DNA of 64,000 bases from Ruegeria sp. HKCCSA071 (lineage in GTDB: Bacteria > Pseudomonadota > Alphaproteobacteria > Rhodobacterales > Rhodobacteraceae). Below the pieces are notes generated by a model. The model did no database searches, had not been told where the DNA came from, and saw nothing but the letters and a program-made list of their open reading frames with translations. Positions within the stretch are counted from its first letter, which is position 1. Each line of letters opens with the position of its first letter. The position numbers and the translations under genes were made by a program. The stretch lies in contig NZ_JAEDOX010000006.1 of NCBI RefSeq assembly GCF_017872555.1, forward strand, positions 93,292 through 157,291, in the 5' to 3' direction. Shown here in pieces: positions 18,906 to 26,863 of the stretch.

Positions 18906-20012
18906 ATGGCGAACTATTCCTATATCGGTTATACACCCGGTGTCATCACGGTGAATACGATTGGGCCGGACACGGTTACGTTGGATGTCAATTTTGATCC
19001 CGACACGGATCGTCGTTTGTTCAGCGTGACTGACGCAGCCGGTGGTTTTATTCAAAACGGCGGCGGACCACCTATCCCCGATACAGGGGATGTTTTCAAC
19101 GGTGACCGCTTTGACAACGAAGACGGTGATGACCTGACGCAGACCGGTACTATCACCACCCTCGATGGTTCGACCACCTTTCTAAGCGGCCCAATATACC
19201 TGGAAGAATCCTACGTTCTGTCCAAACCAGGCGGGGGCACATTTACTGTATATCGCGTCGAAGTTGACGGCGTATTGGGCGGCTATATTACCTCTGAACC
19301 TCTTGTGCCCGGTACGACCTACTCGATGAACATCGTGAACGTCACGCCGACCAATGCGCCCGACACAACTGACCCGGCTGCCATCATTGACGTGCCGTGC
19401 TTTACTGCCGGAACACTTATCATGACGCCAGAAGGTCCGATGCCCATCGAGGATCTGAAGGTGGGTGACATGGTCGTGACTGCCGACAACGGACCGCAAC
19501 ACATACGTTGGATCGGAACGCGAAACCTATCGCATGAGGAGCTGGTGAAAAAACCCAAGCTGCTTCCAATCCTCATCAAGGCCGGGGCCTTGGGGTGTGA
19601 CTTGCCAAAACGCGACCTGCTTGTTTCGCCACAGCACCGTATGTTGGTTCGATCCCGGATCGCCGTCAGAATGTTTGACGCAGAGGAAATCCTGGTCCCC
19701 GCGCGCATTCTTACCGCCAGCCCTGGTATCAGCGTTGCAAAAGACACCCTGTCAGTCACGTATTACCATCTATTGTTCGACCGCCACGAAATCGTCTTCG
19801 CAGAAGGTGCCCCGTCAGAAAGCCTTTTTGTCGGCGCACAGGCTCTGTCCAGCGTTCCCCCAGAAGCAAGGGCAGAAATCTTCGACCTGTTTCCGGAACT
19901 AGAGACCCCTTGGCACGTTCCTCAGTCTGCGCGGCACATACCTGAAAACGGAAGACGCGCTCATGCGCTCGTGTCCCGCCACGTAAAGAACGAACGCCCC
20001 TTGATATTCTGA
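18906..20012 (+). CDS. Hint-domain protein of unknown function
   Basis: 368 residues. The N-terminal half is Gly/Asp/Thr-rich and beta-like. At about C165 a Hint (hedgehog/intein) domain begins, CFTAGTLIMTPEGPMPIEDL, continuing with VGDMVVTADNGPQHIRWIGTR and the later block B/F-like region LLVSPQHRMLVRS. Such proteins are frequent in Rhodobacterales and their role is unknown. There is no downstream extein or intein C-terminal HN, so this is not a classical intein. It sits between norC (divergent) and nnrS (convergent), with no visible DNR site of its own. The ribosome-binding site is weak. Confidence 0.8.
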   Translation: MANYSYIGYTPGVITVNTIGPDTVTLDVNFDPDTDRRLFSVTDAAGGFIQNGGGPPIPDTGDVFNGDRFDNEDGDDLTQTGTITTLDGSTTFLSGPIYLEESYVLSKPGGGTFTVYRVEVDGVLGGYITSEPLVPGTTYSMNIVNVTPTNAPDTTDPAAIIDVPCFTAGTLIMTPEGPMPIEDLKVGDMVVTADNGPQHIRWIGTRNLSHEELVKKPKLLPILIKAGALGCDLPKRDLLVSPQHRMLVRSRIAVRMFDAEEILVPARILTASPGISVAKDTLSVTYYHLLFDRHEIVFAEGAPSESLFVGAQALSSVPPEARAEIFDLFPELETPWHVPQSARHIPENGRRAHALVSRHVKNERPLIF

Positions 20013-20039
20013 ACTGCAATCCGCGCTTAAGGTTCCGTG

Positions 20040-21236
20040 TCAGCCGTGCTTTGCTGCGCGCGGACCCGTCAGCGCTGGCCACATGGAAAACAGATACAAC
20101 CCGATTGCGGCAATCCATAACCCGTCAGCCGTCAGCATGGCCGTCATATATCCACCTGCCAGCCCGGACCCCAGCCAGCGAACCAAAGCCGCTGCCGCCA
20201 TAAGCCCGTATCCGACCGCCATGGGCGACGGTGCAACAAGGGGGCGGCCACTGTGGCCAAGGGCAGCGCGGCTCATGACGGCAAGGGTCATGCCACCAAC
20301 GCACCCAATCCCCAAAATGTGCAGCGCGCCGATCTCATTACCATATCCGATGACGGCAGACCCCCACAGCAACAACCCGAGGGCCAGCATCATCAAGCCT
20401 AAGTGCAGAGCAATCAGGATCGGCTGCCGCAGCGCCCAACCCGCTCTCCACCGTGCCATGCGCATCAGCTGGGCGCCGCCCAGCAGCAGCGCGCAGATAC
20501 CCGCCAACGAAACACTGCCCAAGGTCAGCACCAACAACGGCAGCACAAGGGCGAGCGCCATCACGGCCTTTTCCAGCGCCGCATTTGAAACCGGCCACAG
20601 GGCTTCGGGTACACCGTCGCGTTTCATTGCATTGCGCGTAAAGGCTGGTGTGATCCGTCCCCCCAGTATCGCTATCATAGAACACAAGGTCAGCAGCCCT
20701 GCGCGCACCCCGGTATTCAACGTGTCTGTGGTGATACCAATCCATTCCAGATGAACCATCAGGTTGGCCACCCATACCAAACTCAGGAGATACAGAAATA
20801 CCATGTTCTGTGGCTTGGGCCTGCGTATCAGCTGGCTGGCAATTTTCAGGACAAGAATTGGAACAAAGCTCAGATCGATAATTGCGACGGTAGTCGGAGA
20901 GAGCGACCCTGATAACCACACAGCCAGCCGCCCCGCCATCCAGATCAGCGCTACGACCGTGACAAATCGCGCCCGCACTTCGGGCGTCCCGGTCCAGTTC
21001 GGAACTGCAGTCAGAAAGAACCCACCCAGTGCCGCCGTTGCATAGCCAAAAATCATCTCATGGGCATGCCACATGACCGGGGGCATTCCATAACTTTGCT
21101 CGTCATAAGGTAAAAGCCCATCCAATGAGGCCAGCCAAATACCCCAGGCGACACCGGCAAACACACCATAAAGACCGGCGGAAAGGAAAAATATCCGAAA
21201 CCCTTCGCTGAAAATGCGCGATATTGCAGATGACAT
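20040..21236 (-). CDS. nnrS: NnrS family heme-copper membrane protein
   Basis: 398 residues with about 12 hydrophobic segments and the His-containing motifs of the family (WHAHEMIFGYATAALGGF; later the MVHLEWIG and LHILGIGCVGGM regions). NnrS proteins carry heme and copper, protect cells against NO stress and are usually controlled by NO-responsive regulators. The start at 21236 follows GGAGAGCAGGC. It is divergent from nirS and has its own DNR-like site 64 bases upstream. Confidence 0.93.
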   Translation of the reverse strand: MSSAISRIFSEGFRIFFLSAGLYGVFAGVAWGIWLASLDGLLPYDEQSYGMPPVMWHAHEMIFGYATAALGGFFLTAVPNWTGTPEVRARFVTVVALIWMAGRLAVWLSGSLSPTTVAIIDLSFVPILVLKIASQLIRRPKPQNMVFLYLLSLVWVANLMVHLEWIGITTDTLNTGVRAGLLTLCSMIAILGGRITPAFTRNAMKRDGVPEALWPVSNAALEKAVMALALVLPLLVLTLGSVSLAGICALLLGGAQLMRMARWRAGWALRQPILIALHLGLMMLALGLLLWGSAVIGYGNEIGALHILGIGCVGGMTLAVMSRAALGHSGRPLVAPSPMAVGYGLMAAAALVRWLGSGLAGGYMTAMLTADGLWIAAIGLYLFSMWPALTGPRAAKHG

Positions 21237-21299
21237 GCCTGCTCTCCATGGCCCATCTCGTCATTCAATAAGCAGTACCGTCCGACGGGATTGGGGCAC

Positions 21300-21313
21300 T
21301 TAACCGAAATCAA
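21300..21313 (-). promoter_or_regulatory. FNR/DNR-like operator upstream of nnrS
   Basis: Read toward nnrS it is TTGATTTCGGTTAA. Its centre is 70.5 bases before the nnrS start, the same geometry as at norC. Confidence 0.65.
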
Positions 21314-21403
21314 GACGCCAAAAACATGTGTGAAAAAAACAGGTTTTATTGGTGAAATCTGAACCTGGTTTTTGTCCAAAGAACGAAGTTAGCGCCGCGC
21401 CCG

Positions 21404-21417
21404 TTGACTTTGGTCAA
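21404..21417 (+). promoter_or_regulatory. FNR/DNR-like operator upstream of nirS
   Basis: TTGACTTTGGTCAA is a perfect TTGAC-N4-GTCAA palindrome, the best of the seven sites. Its centre is 69.5 bases before the nirS start. Confidence 0.8.
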
Positions 21418-21479
21418 GGATGACAATCCCGTGATGGATCAGTCTCTGCATTGCCTCACCACGCAAATGGAGAGTGATC

Positions 21480-23156
21480 ATGTCACTTGGAATCAGCTAC
21501 AACAAGACCGGCCGCGCTTTTGGGGTCGGATTGGCAATGTTGTTGGGCAGCGTCGCTGCTCCAGCTTTTGCCGACGAGCCAACGCTTAGCGACGAAGCCT
21601 TTGAAGCTTCGAAACAACTGTACTTTGAACAATGTGCAGGCTGCCACGGGGTTTTGCGCAAAGGCGCAACCGGTAAAAACCTGGAACCGCATTGGAAAAA
21701 GACCGCAGCTGACGGCACCGTAACCGAAGGCGGCACCCTGAAACTGGGTCAGGAACGCCTTGAGAAAATCATCGCCTGGGGAACTGAAGGCGGGATGAAC
21801 AACTTCTCGGACATCATGTCCGAGCAGGAAATCAAGGATATGGCGACCTACATCATGATGGAGGCCCCAAAGCCGCCTGAAATGTCGCTGGAACAGATGA
21901 AGGCAACCCGCAAGGTTTATGTCGAAGAAGCGGATTATCCGACCGAGCCGCTGCACGGCCGCAACTGGGAAAACTTCTTTGTCGTCATCGAACGCGATGT
22001 GGGCAAGGTTGCCGTCATCGACGGTGACACGAAAGAAGTGCTGACGCATATTCCGACTGGCTACGCCGTGCACGTCCTGAAAGCTTCAGAGCATCACAAC
22101 ATCACCGAACCCGAAACGCCCGGACGTTTCTGGTACACAATGGGCCGTGACGGCAAGATGACCAAGATCGACCTCTGGCAAACGCCGGACAAGATGCTGG
22201 TTTCAGAAGTCAAGATTGCCTATGACGCGCGAGATGTTGCCGTGTCGGGTGACGGTAAATACGTCATCGGTGGGGGATACTGGCCGCCGCATTTCGCAAT
22301 CGTTGACGCGCAGACCATGGAACCGCTGAAAGTCGTTTCGACGCGCGGAACCAACGTGGACGGTGAATATGTGGAAGAAAGCCGTGTGGCCGCCATCTAC
22401 ACCACACCGAATGAACCCACATGGATTGTTGCCGTGAAAGAGCTGGGTCAGCTCTGGCAGGTTGACTACACCGACCTCGACAATTTGCGGATCGACAAGA
22501 TCGACAGCGCCAAGTTCCTGCATGACGGGTTCTTCGACCCGACAGGCCGGTACTTCCAGATCGCGGCAAACGCATCGAACAAGATGGTCGTTGTCGATAC
22601 CGAAACGCACAAGCTTGAGGCGATGATCGACACCGCTGCCCTGCCGCACCCCGGTCCGGGCGCCAACTGGATTGACCCGAACTGCGGACCTGTGGCGGGT
22701 ACAACCCACCTGGGCGTCGGCACCGTGACAGTCTGGGGCAACGACCCAGAAGGTCACCCGGATCAGGCCTGGAAAACCTGTTACGAGGTGGAAACCGACG
22801 GCCCCGGCCTGTTTGTCCGTACCCATCCGAAATCGGACTACATCTGGGCTGACCAGACCAAACACCCCGAGCCGGAAATTCAGCAATCGGTTCAGGTCAT
22901 CTCGAAAGAGACCGGTGAGATCGTGAAAACCATTCAGATCACCGAAGACGAAGGCAGCGCCGCTGTTCACTTCGAATTCAACGCCGATGGCACCGAGGTT
23001 TGGGTTTCCAAGTGGAACCTGTCGGATTCGAAAGAACCCAATGGCCAGATCGTGATCTTCGACGCCAAGACATTGGAAGAGATCGGTCGGATTGACGGGC
23101 TTTACGCCCCGACCGGCAAATTCAATGTCCACAACCGGTCGAACCACGTCACCTGA
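21480..23156 (+). CDS. nirS: Cytochrome cd1 nitrite reductase
   Basis: Periplasmic enzyme reducing nitrite to NO, 558 residues. It has a signal peptide ending near AAPAFA, a heme c domain with CAGCH at residues 52-56, and an eight-bladed propeller binding heme d1. Propeller motifs include RDGKMTKIDLWQTPDKMLV, VAVSGDGKYVIGGGYWPPHF and the terminal SKWNLSDSKEPNGQIV. The start at 21480 follows GGAGAG. It heads the nir operon under the strongest DNR-like site and is followed by a 13-bp hairpin that may raise its mRNA level relative to downstream genes. Confidence 0.98.
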   Translation: MSLGISYNKTGRAFGVGLAMLLGSVAAPAFADEPTLSDEAFEASKQLYFEQCAGCHGVLRKGATGKNLEPHWKKTAADGTVTEGGTLKLGQERLEKIIAWGTEGGMNNFSDIMSEQEIKDMATYIMMEAPKPPEMSLEQMKATRKVYVEEADYPTEPLHGRNWENFFVVIERDVGKVAVIDGDTKEVLTHIPTGYAVHVLKASEHHNITEPETPGRFWYTMGRDGKMTKIDLWQTPDKMLVSEVKIAYDARDVAVSGDGKYVIGGGYWPPHFAIVDAQTMEPLKVVSTRGTNVDGEYVEESRVAAIYTTPNEPTWIVAVKELGQLWQVDYTDLDNLRIDKIDSAKFLHDGFFDPTGRYFQIAANASNKMVVVDTETHKLEAMIDTAALPHPGPGANWIDPNCGPVAGTTHLGVGTVTVWGNDPEGHPDQAWKTCYEVETDGPGLFVRTHPKSDYIWADQTKHPEPEIQQSVQVISKETGEIVKTIQITEDEGSAAVHFEFNADGTEVWVSKWNLSDSKEPNGQIVIFDAKTLEEIGRIDGLYAPTGKFNVHNRSNHVT

Positions 23157-23175
23157 CGGGTTCGCAACCTAAACC

Positions 23176-23206
23176 GGAAAGGGCGGGCCCCTCGCCCGCC
23201 CTTTCC
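23176..23206 (+). terminator. Perfect 13-bp hairpin after nirS
   Basis: GGAAAGGGCGGGC pairs perfectly with GCCCGCCCTTTCC across a 5-base loop, 19 bases after the nirS stop. No T-run follows and the next gene is on the same strand. Partial termination or 3'-end protection of nirS mRNA is therefore likely. Confidence 0.7.
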
Positions 23207-23280
23207 TCGTTTGACAGATCCGCCAAACTCACCGGCCTGCCACCAAAGGCCAGATAAGACAGCCAAAACGGAGCCCGGAT

Positions 23281-25068
23281 ATGACTTCCGAACCGGATAA
23301 GAAAAAACCGATCTGGCGCCGGTATTTCCTGTGGGGAATGCCCGTGGCCGGCATTGCTGCGGCCTTTGCCGCCGGCATCATCTTCTGGGGTGGGTTCAAC
23401 ACCGCCATGGAAGCCACAAATACCAAGGAATTCTGTGTCTCGTGCCACGAGATGCGGGATTTTGTTTATGCGGAATACCAGGGCACGATCCACGACGTGA
23501 ACCGTTCGGGCGTTGGTGCGGTCTGCTCGGACTGTCACGTACCCAAGGACTGGACCCACAAGATCATCCGCAAAATAAAGGCCTCGAAAGAGCTTTATGG
23601 AAAGGTGGTCGGTACCATCAACACCCGCGAGAAATTCGAAGCCAAGCGCATTCATCTTGCCATGAATGAGTGGGAGCGGATGAAAGCAACGGACTCGCGC
23701 GAGTGTCGAAACTGCCATGACTTTGAATCGATGATGCCCGAATTCCAGCGTCCCCGTGCGCGTCAGCAGCACCTGAACGCAATGGAAACCGGTCAGACTT
23801 GTATCGACTGCCACAAGGGCATAGCCCACTCGAACATCCGAGACCGCGCAACCGACGAGTATCTGGAAGAGCTTGAAGCACCAAACCCGGCCTTCATCCG
23901 GCCAGTTCCGCCAGAATACCTTGCCAGCCTTGAGCGGATCGAAGCCAAGGAAGCTGCCGACGCCGAGGCCGAAAAAGCTGCAAAGAAAGCCCAGCAGGAG
24001 GCCGTTCAGGCCCAGATTGCGGCAGCAGTTGACGCGGCCGTCGCGGAAGAGCGGGCAACGGCTGCAACCGATGGGTCTGCAACACCTGCCAGCAGTGAAA
24101 GCGGCGATGTTGGTGCCAACATCGACTGGAATGCGGTGGCCAGTGCGGACCTGAAACTGTTCTACCCAGGCCAGGCGTCATTTGAATGGGTGCAGAACGG
24201 AAAAACCCATGGCGGGGCCCGTCCGCTGACCAAAGGTGGTGATCAATGTTCGACCTGTCATGCCAAAGAACTGGATGCGATTGGTAACAAGATCGTTGCC
24301 GGTGGCGAGCTGGAGCCCACTCCTATCCCCGGCAAACGCGGTGTGATCGACGCAACCGTTCAGGCGGCGCATGATGACGAAAACCTGTACATCCGCCTGC
24401 AATGGCCGGATGCGGGGCATAACCCTGCTCCGTTTGCCGATGGCGGCAAAATGGATCCCGAAAACCAGATCAAGGTCGCTATGATGATCACCGGAACCGG
24501 CATCGAGTTGGGCGATCAGGTCGGGTGCTGGGCGTCGTGCCACGCCGACAACACCTATATGCCCTTTGCGCCTGAGGCGGATACAATTGCTGCGAAAGGG
24601 GATGTTTCCGGTCGCCTGACCGCTCAGGACACCGTGACCAAATACATCAGCGAAAGCCGCACCGAGATCGAGATCAAAGGCAGGGGTGGCAAGGCTTTGG
24701 GCGGTTGGGACAAGCTGCAGGCCGCTGAACAAATCGAGCAGTATCTGGCTGATGGCACCTATCTTGACCTGATGCGTGTCTACGCGGACGGCAGCGCCAC
24801 AAATGGTTATCTGCTGGAACAGCGGGTGGTCAATGATGGTGAGATTGCAGCCTCGGCAAACCTGTCAGGTAGCATGTGGACGGTCGTCTTCACACGTCCA
24901 CTGAACTCAGGTGCACCCGGCGATGTCCCTCTGGAGGCCGGTCAAACCTATACGGTCGGTTTTGCAATCCATGATGACTTTGCCGCCGCTCGTTTCCACC
25001 ACGTAACGCTGGATACCAGCCTGGCGCTGGACGACGACAGCGCATTTATCAACGTGGTCAAGCAATAA
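23281..25068 (+). CDS. NapC/NirT-type tetraheme cytochrome fused to an ethylbenzene-dehydrogenase-like heme domain
   Basis: 595 residues, about three times the usual NirT length. Residues 1-200 are a NapC/NirT quinol dehydrogenase with one membrane anchor (about 16-40) and four heme sites: CVSCH 52-56, CSDCH 82-86, CRNCH 142-146, CIDCH 174-178. An Ala/Glu/Lys-rich, probably coiled linker spans about 215-265. The C-terminal part has CSTCH at 323-327 and a region resembling the EB_dh/DMSO-reductase heme-binding domain. It also has an unusual CWASCH at 416-421 (CX3CH). It likely moves electrons from quinol to NirS or a periplasmic carrier without the bc1 complex. The fusion function is inferred. 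Confidence 0.85.
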   Translation: MTSEPDKKKPIWRRYFLWGMPVAGIAAAFAAGIIFWGGFNTAMEATNTKEFCVSCHEMRDFVYAEYQGTIHDVNRSGVGAVCSDCHVPKDWTHKIIRKIKASKELYGKVVGTINTREKFEAKRIHLAMNEWERMKATDSRECRNCHDFESMMPEFQRPRARQQHLNAMETGQTCIDCHKGIAHSNIRDRATDEYLEELEAPNPAFIRPVPPEYLASLERIEAKEAADAEAEKAAKKAQQEAVQAQIAAAVDAAVAEERATAATDGSATPASSESGDVGANIDWNAVASADLKLFYPGQASFEWVQNGKTHGGARPLTKGGDQCSTCHAKELDAIGNKIVAGGELEPTPIPGKRGVIDATVQAAHDDENLYIRLQWPDAGHNPAPFADGGKMDPENQIKVAMMITGTGIELGDQVGCWASCHADNTYMPFAPEADTIAAKGDVSGRLTAQDTVTKYISESRTEIEIKGRGGKALGGWDKLQAAEQIEQYLADGTYLDLMRVYADGSATNGYLLEQRVVNDGEIAASANLSGSMWTVVFTRPLNSGAPGDVPLEAGQTYTVGFAIHDDFAAARFHHVTLDTSLALDDDSAFINVVKQ

Positions 25069-25072
25069 CAGT

Positions 25073-25097
25073 TTGGGGCCGGTTCTCTCGGCCCCAA
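25073..25097 (+). terminator. Hairpin between the multiheme cytochrome and cupredoxin genes
   Basis: TTGGGGCCG pairs with CGGCCCCAA across a 7-base loop, 4 bases after the stop codon. There is no T-run, so it probably modulates mRNA stability inside the operon. Confidence 0.55.
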
Positions 25098-25122
25098 TCA
25101 CTTTGGAAAGGAGACATGGACC

Positions 25123-25524
25123 ATGAAACCCCACCGCCTTCTTCCCGCGCTGCTGCTTCTTGCCGCGCCAGCCTGGTCAGATGAAACCGCCGAAATCTGT
25201 GCTGAAGCCGAAGAGCGTTATGTCGAGCTGTTCGGCCACCCCTCGGCCTCGGTCGAGGACGCCAAGGTGGTTTTGATGTACAACTACAAATTCTGCCCGT
25301 TCGAGCTGACCGTAAAGGCAGGTACAACTGTCCGATGGGTGAATGTCGACAAGCGCACCAGCCACAGTGTGTTGCTGAAAGATGGCAGCGAACCCGAAAG
25401 CGACCGGCTGTTCCCGGAAGAAACGGTTGAAATGACCTTCCTGACACCGGGCCCTCAGGATTATCTCTGCGGGCCCCATTGGGAGACACAGAACATGATC
25501 GGGATGATCACTGTCGAGCCCTGA
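25123..25524 (+). CDS. Small periplasmic cupredoxin (type 1 copper protein)
   Basis: 133 residues with a signal peptide (LLPALLLLAAPAWS). The plastocyanin-like fold has probable copper ligands H81 (in TSHSVLL), C116 and H119 (in YLCGPHW), and M125 or M128. A preceding VKAGTTVRWVN strand is typical of the family. The His-Met spacing is one longer than in pseudoazurin. Its position between the NirT-like cytochrome and nirE suggests an electron carrier for NirS or NosZ, or a copper-handling role. The start at 25123 follows AAAGGAG; an ATG 9 bases upstream is out of frame. Confidence 0.82.
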   Translation: MKPHRLLPALLLLAAPAWSDETAEICAEAEERYVELFGHPSASVEDAKVVLMYNYKFCPFELTVKAGTTVRWVNVDKRTSHSVLLKDGSEPESDRLFPEETVEMTFLTPGPQDYLCGPHWETQNMIGMITVEP

Positions 25525-25548
25525 TTTTGGGTGTACTTACAGGCTGAA

Positions 25549-25583
25549 TTAAGGGGCGCGGGCGCAAATCCCGCGCTCCTTAA
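25549..25583 (+). terminator. Hairpin after the cupredoxin gene, overlapping the next operator
   Basis: TTAAGGGGCGCGGG pairs with CCCGCGCTCCTTAA (14 bp, one G-U pair) around a 7-base loop. The last four bases of the 3' arm are the first four bases of the DNR-like site in front of nirE. Confidence 0.65.
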
Positions 25584-25593
25584 CTTATGTCAA
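25580..25593 (+). promoter_or_regulatory. FNR/DNR-like operator upstream of nirE
   Basis: TTAACTTATGTCAA fits the same palindrome with one mismatch. It is 139.5 bases (centre) before the nirE start, farther than the other sites. It suggests that the heme d1 genes have a second promoter, independent of nirS. Confidence 0.55.
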
Positions 25594-25725
25594 GGAGGTT
25601 GGTTTTCGATTGCGCCAATCTGCCTTCATGACACGCCCGGCCTACCCAGCAACGTCCCGCAAAAGCTTTGGATTCGCGCAGGAATACCCGGGTTTCGAAG
25701 ACATTCAGACCCAGCGAGTTTGAAC

Positions 25726-26487
25726 ATGAGCGGTAAGGTTTTTCTGATTGGTGCAGGCCCCGGCGACCCCGAACTGATGACGCTGCGTGCCCTGCGAATG
25801 CTGCAGGAAGCGGATGTAGTTGTCTATGACAGGCTAGTGTCTGCCGACATCCTGAATCTACACGCCGAAGGCGCGCGGCTGATCCCTGTCGGGAAAGCGC
25901 CCAAATGCCATACTGTCCCACAGGACCGGATCAACGAAATCCTTCTGGAAGAGGCCAGGGCAGGTCACACGGTCGCCCGTCTGAAAGGTGGCGATCCGTT
26001 GATCTTTGGCCGCGGCTCGGAAGAAGCCGCTTATCTGATGGCCCATGGCGTGGCGGTAGAATACGCACCGGGGATCACCGCGGCGCAGGGCGCGTCCTGT
26101 TCGACCGGCGTGCCGCTGACCCATCGCGGGCTGGCGACCTCGGTTCAATATGTCACCGGACACCGGCAGGCAGACAAAGTGCTGGACCTGGACTGGAAAC
26201 GCCTGGCCGACCCGGACACGACACTGGTGGTTTACATGGGTGTGGCCAATATCGGCCAGATCGCCATGGGTTTGATGACCGAAAACCTACCAGGATCAAC
26301 ACCGGTTCTGGCCATCGGAAATGCGACGACACCTGATGAACGCCGGCTGGTGTCACGGCTGGACCAATTGGCCAACGACGTGCGCACCTCCGGGCTGAAG
26401 GCGCCAACGCTTTTCTTCATCGGCAAAGTTGTCTCACTTTACGCCGAACAGCCCATGGCGGACATTCTGGAACGGGCCCATGGCTAA
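25726..26487 (+). CDS. nirE: Uroporphyrinogen-III C-methyltransferase of the heme d1 pathway
   Basis: 253 residues. It is SAM-dependent and makes precorrin-2 from uroporphyrinogen III. Family motifs are VFLIGAGPGDPELMTLRALR at the start, VVVYDRLVS, the GGDPLIFGRGSEEA loop and YAPGITAAQGA. The frame is open upstream to 25531, but family alignment favours the ATG at 25726, which has only a weak ribosome-binding site. In this cluster it is NirE rather than a cobalamin or siroheme enzyme. It overlaps nirC by 8 bases. Confidence 0.92.
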   Translation: MSGKVFLIGAGPGDPELMTLRALRMLQEADVVVYDRLVSADILNLHAEGARLIPVGKAPKCHTVPQDRINEILLEEARAGHTVARLKGGDPLIFGRGSEEAAYLMAHGVAVEYAPGITAAQGASCSTGVPLTHRGLATSVQYVTGHRQADKVLDLDWKRLADPDTTLVVYMGVANIGQIAMGLMTENLPGSTPVLAIGNATTPDERRLVSRLDQLANDVRTSGLKAPTLFFIGKVVSLYAEQPMADILERAHG

Positions 26488-26863
26488 GCTGGGGTGCAGA
26501 AATCGTGTGCCGTGTCCCGCGCCGAACGGAAATGTGCCCGGCCGTGCGGGGTGGGTTGCCCGAACTTTTCTGACAACTGCGGTTCTGGCTGCAACGTCCG
26601 CCTTTGCTGCCGATGTCATTGATCCCAACGCACTGAAAAGACTTGTGCATCAGGACTGCGGCTCGTGCCACGGACTGTCGCTGAAAGGCGGCCTGGGGCC
26701 CGATCTGCGCTCGAATACACTGAAGCATTACGACGCCGAGGTTTTGACCGGTGTCATCCTTGACGGCATCCCCGATACGGCGATGCCCCCGTGGCGGCCC
26801 CTGATCAGTGAAGAAGAGGCCGAATGGATTGCCCGATACCTGCTGGAACAGGAGGCACGATGA
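26480..26863 (+). CDS. nirC: NirC, small periplasmic c-type cytochrome
   Basis: 127 residues. A long N-terminal region ends in a signal peptide core (FLTTAVLAATSAFA), followed by a single heme site CGSCH at residues 60-64 and a late Met region (TAMPPWRPL). NirC-type cytochromes act in electron transfer to NirS or in heme d1 maturation. The ATG at 26480 overlaps the end of nirE, and the stop overlaps the nirF start. The signal peptide begins late, so a downstream start is possible. Confidence 0.85.
   Translation: MAKLGCRNRVPCPAPNGNVPGRAGWVARTFLTTAVLAATSAFAADVIDPNALKRLVHQDCGSCHGLSLKGGLGPDLRSNTLKHYDAEVLTGVILDGIPDTAMPPWRPLISEEEAEWIARYLLEQEAR

Noticed and set aside
19398..20012. Hint domain as an intein
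   Set aside because: The domain ends at the protein C-terminus without a following extein and is not inserted in a known host protein.
24526..24543. CWASCH in the NirT fusion as a normal heme c site
   Set aside because: It is CX3CH, not CX2CH; it may still bind heme, so it is reported only as unusual and not counted as a certain sixth heme.
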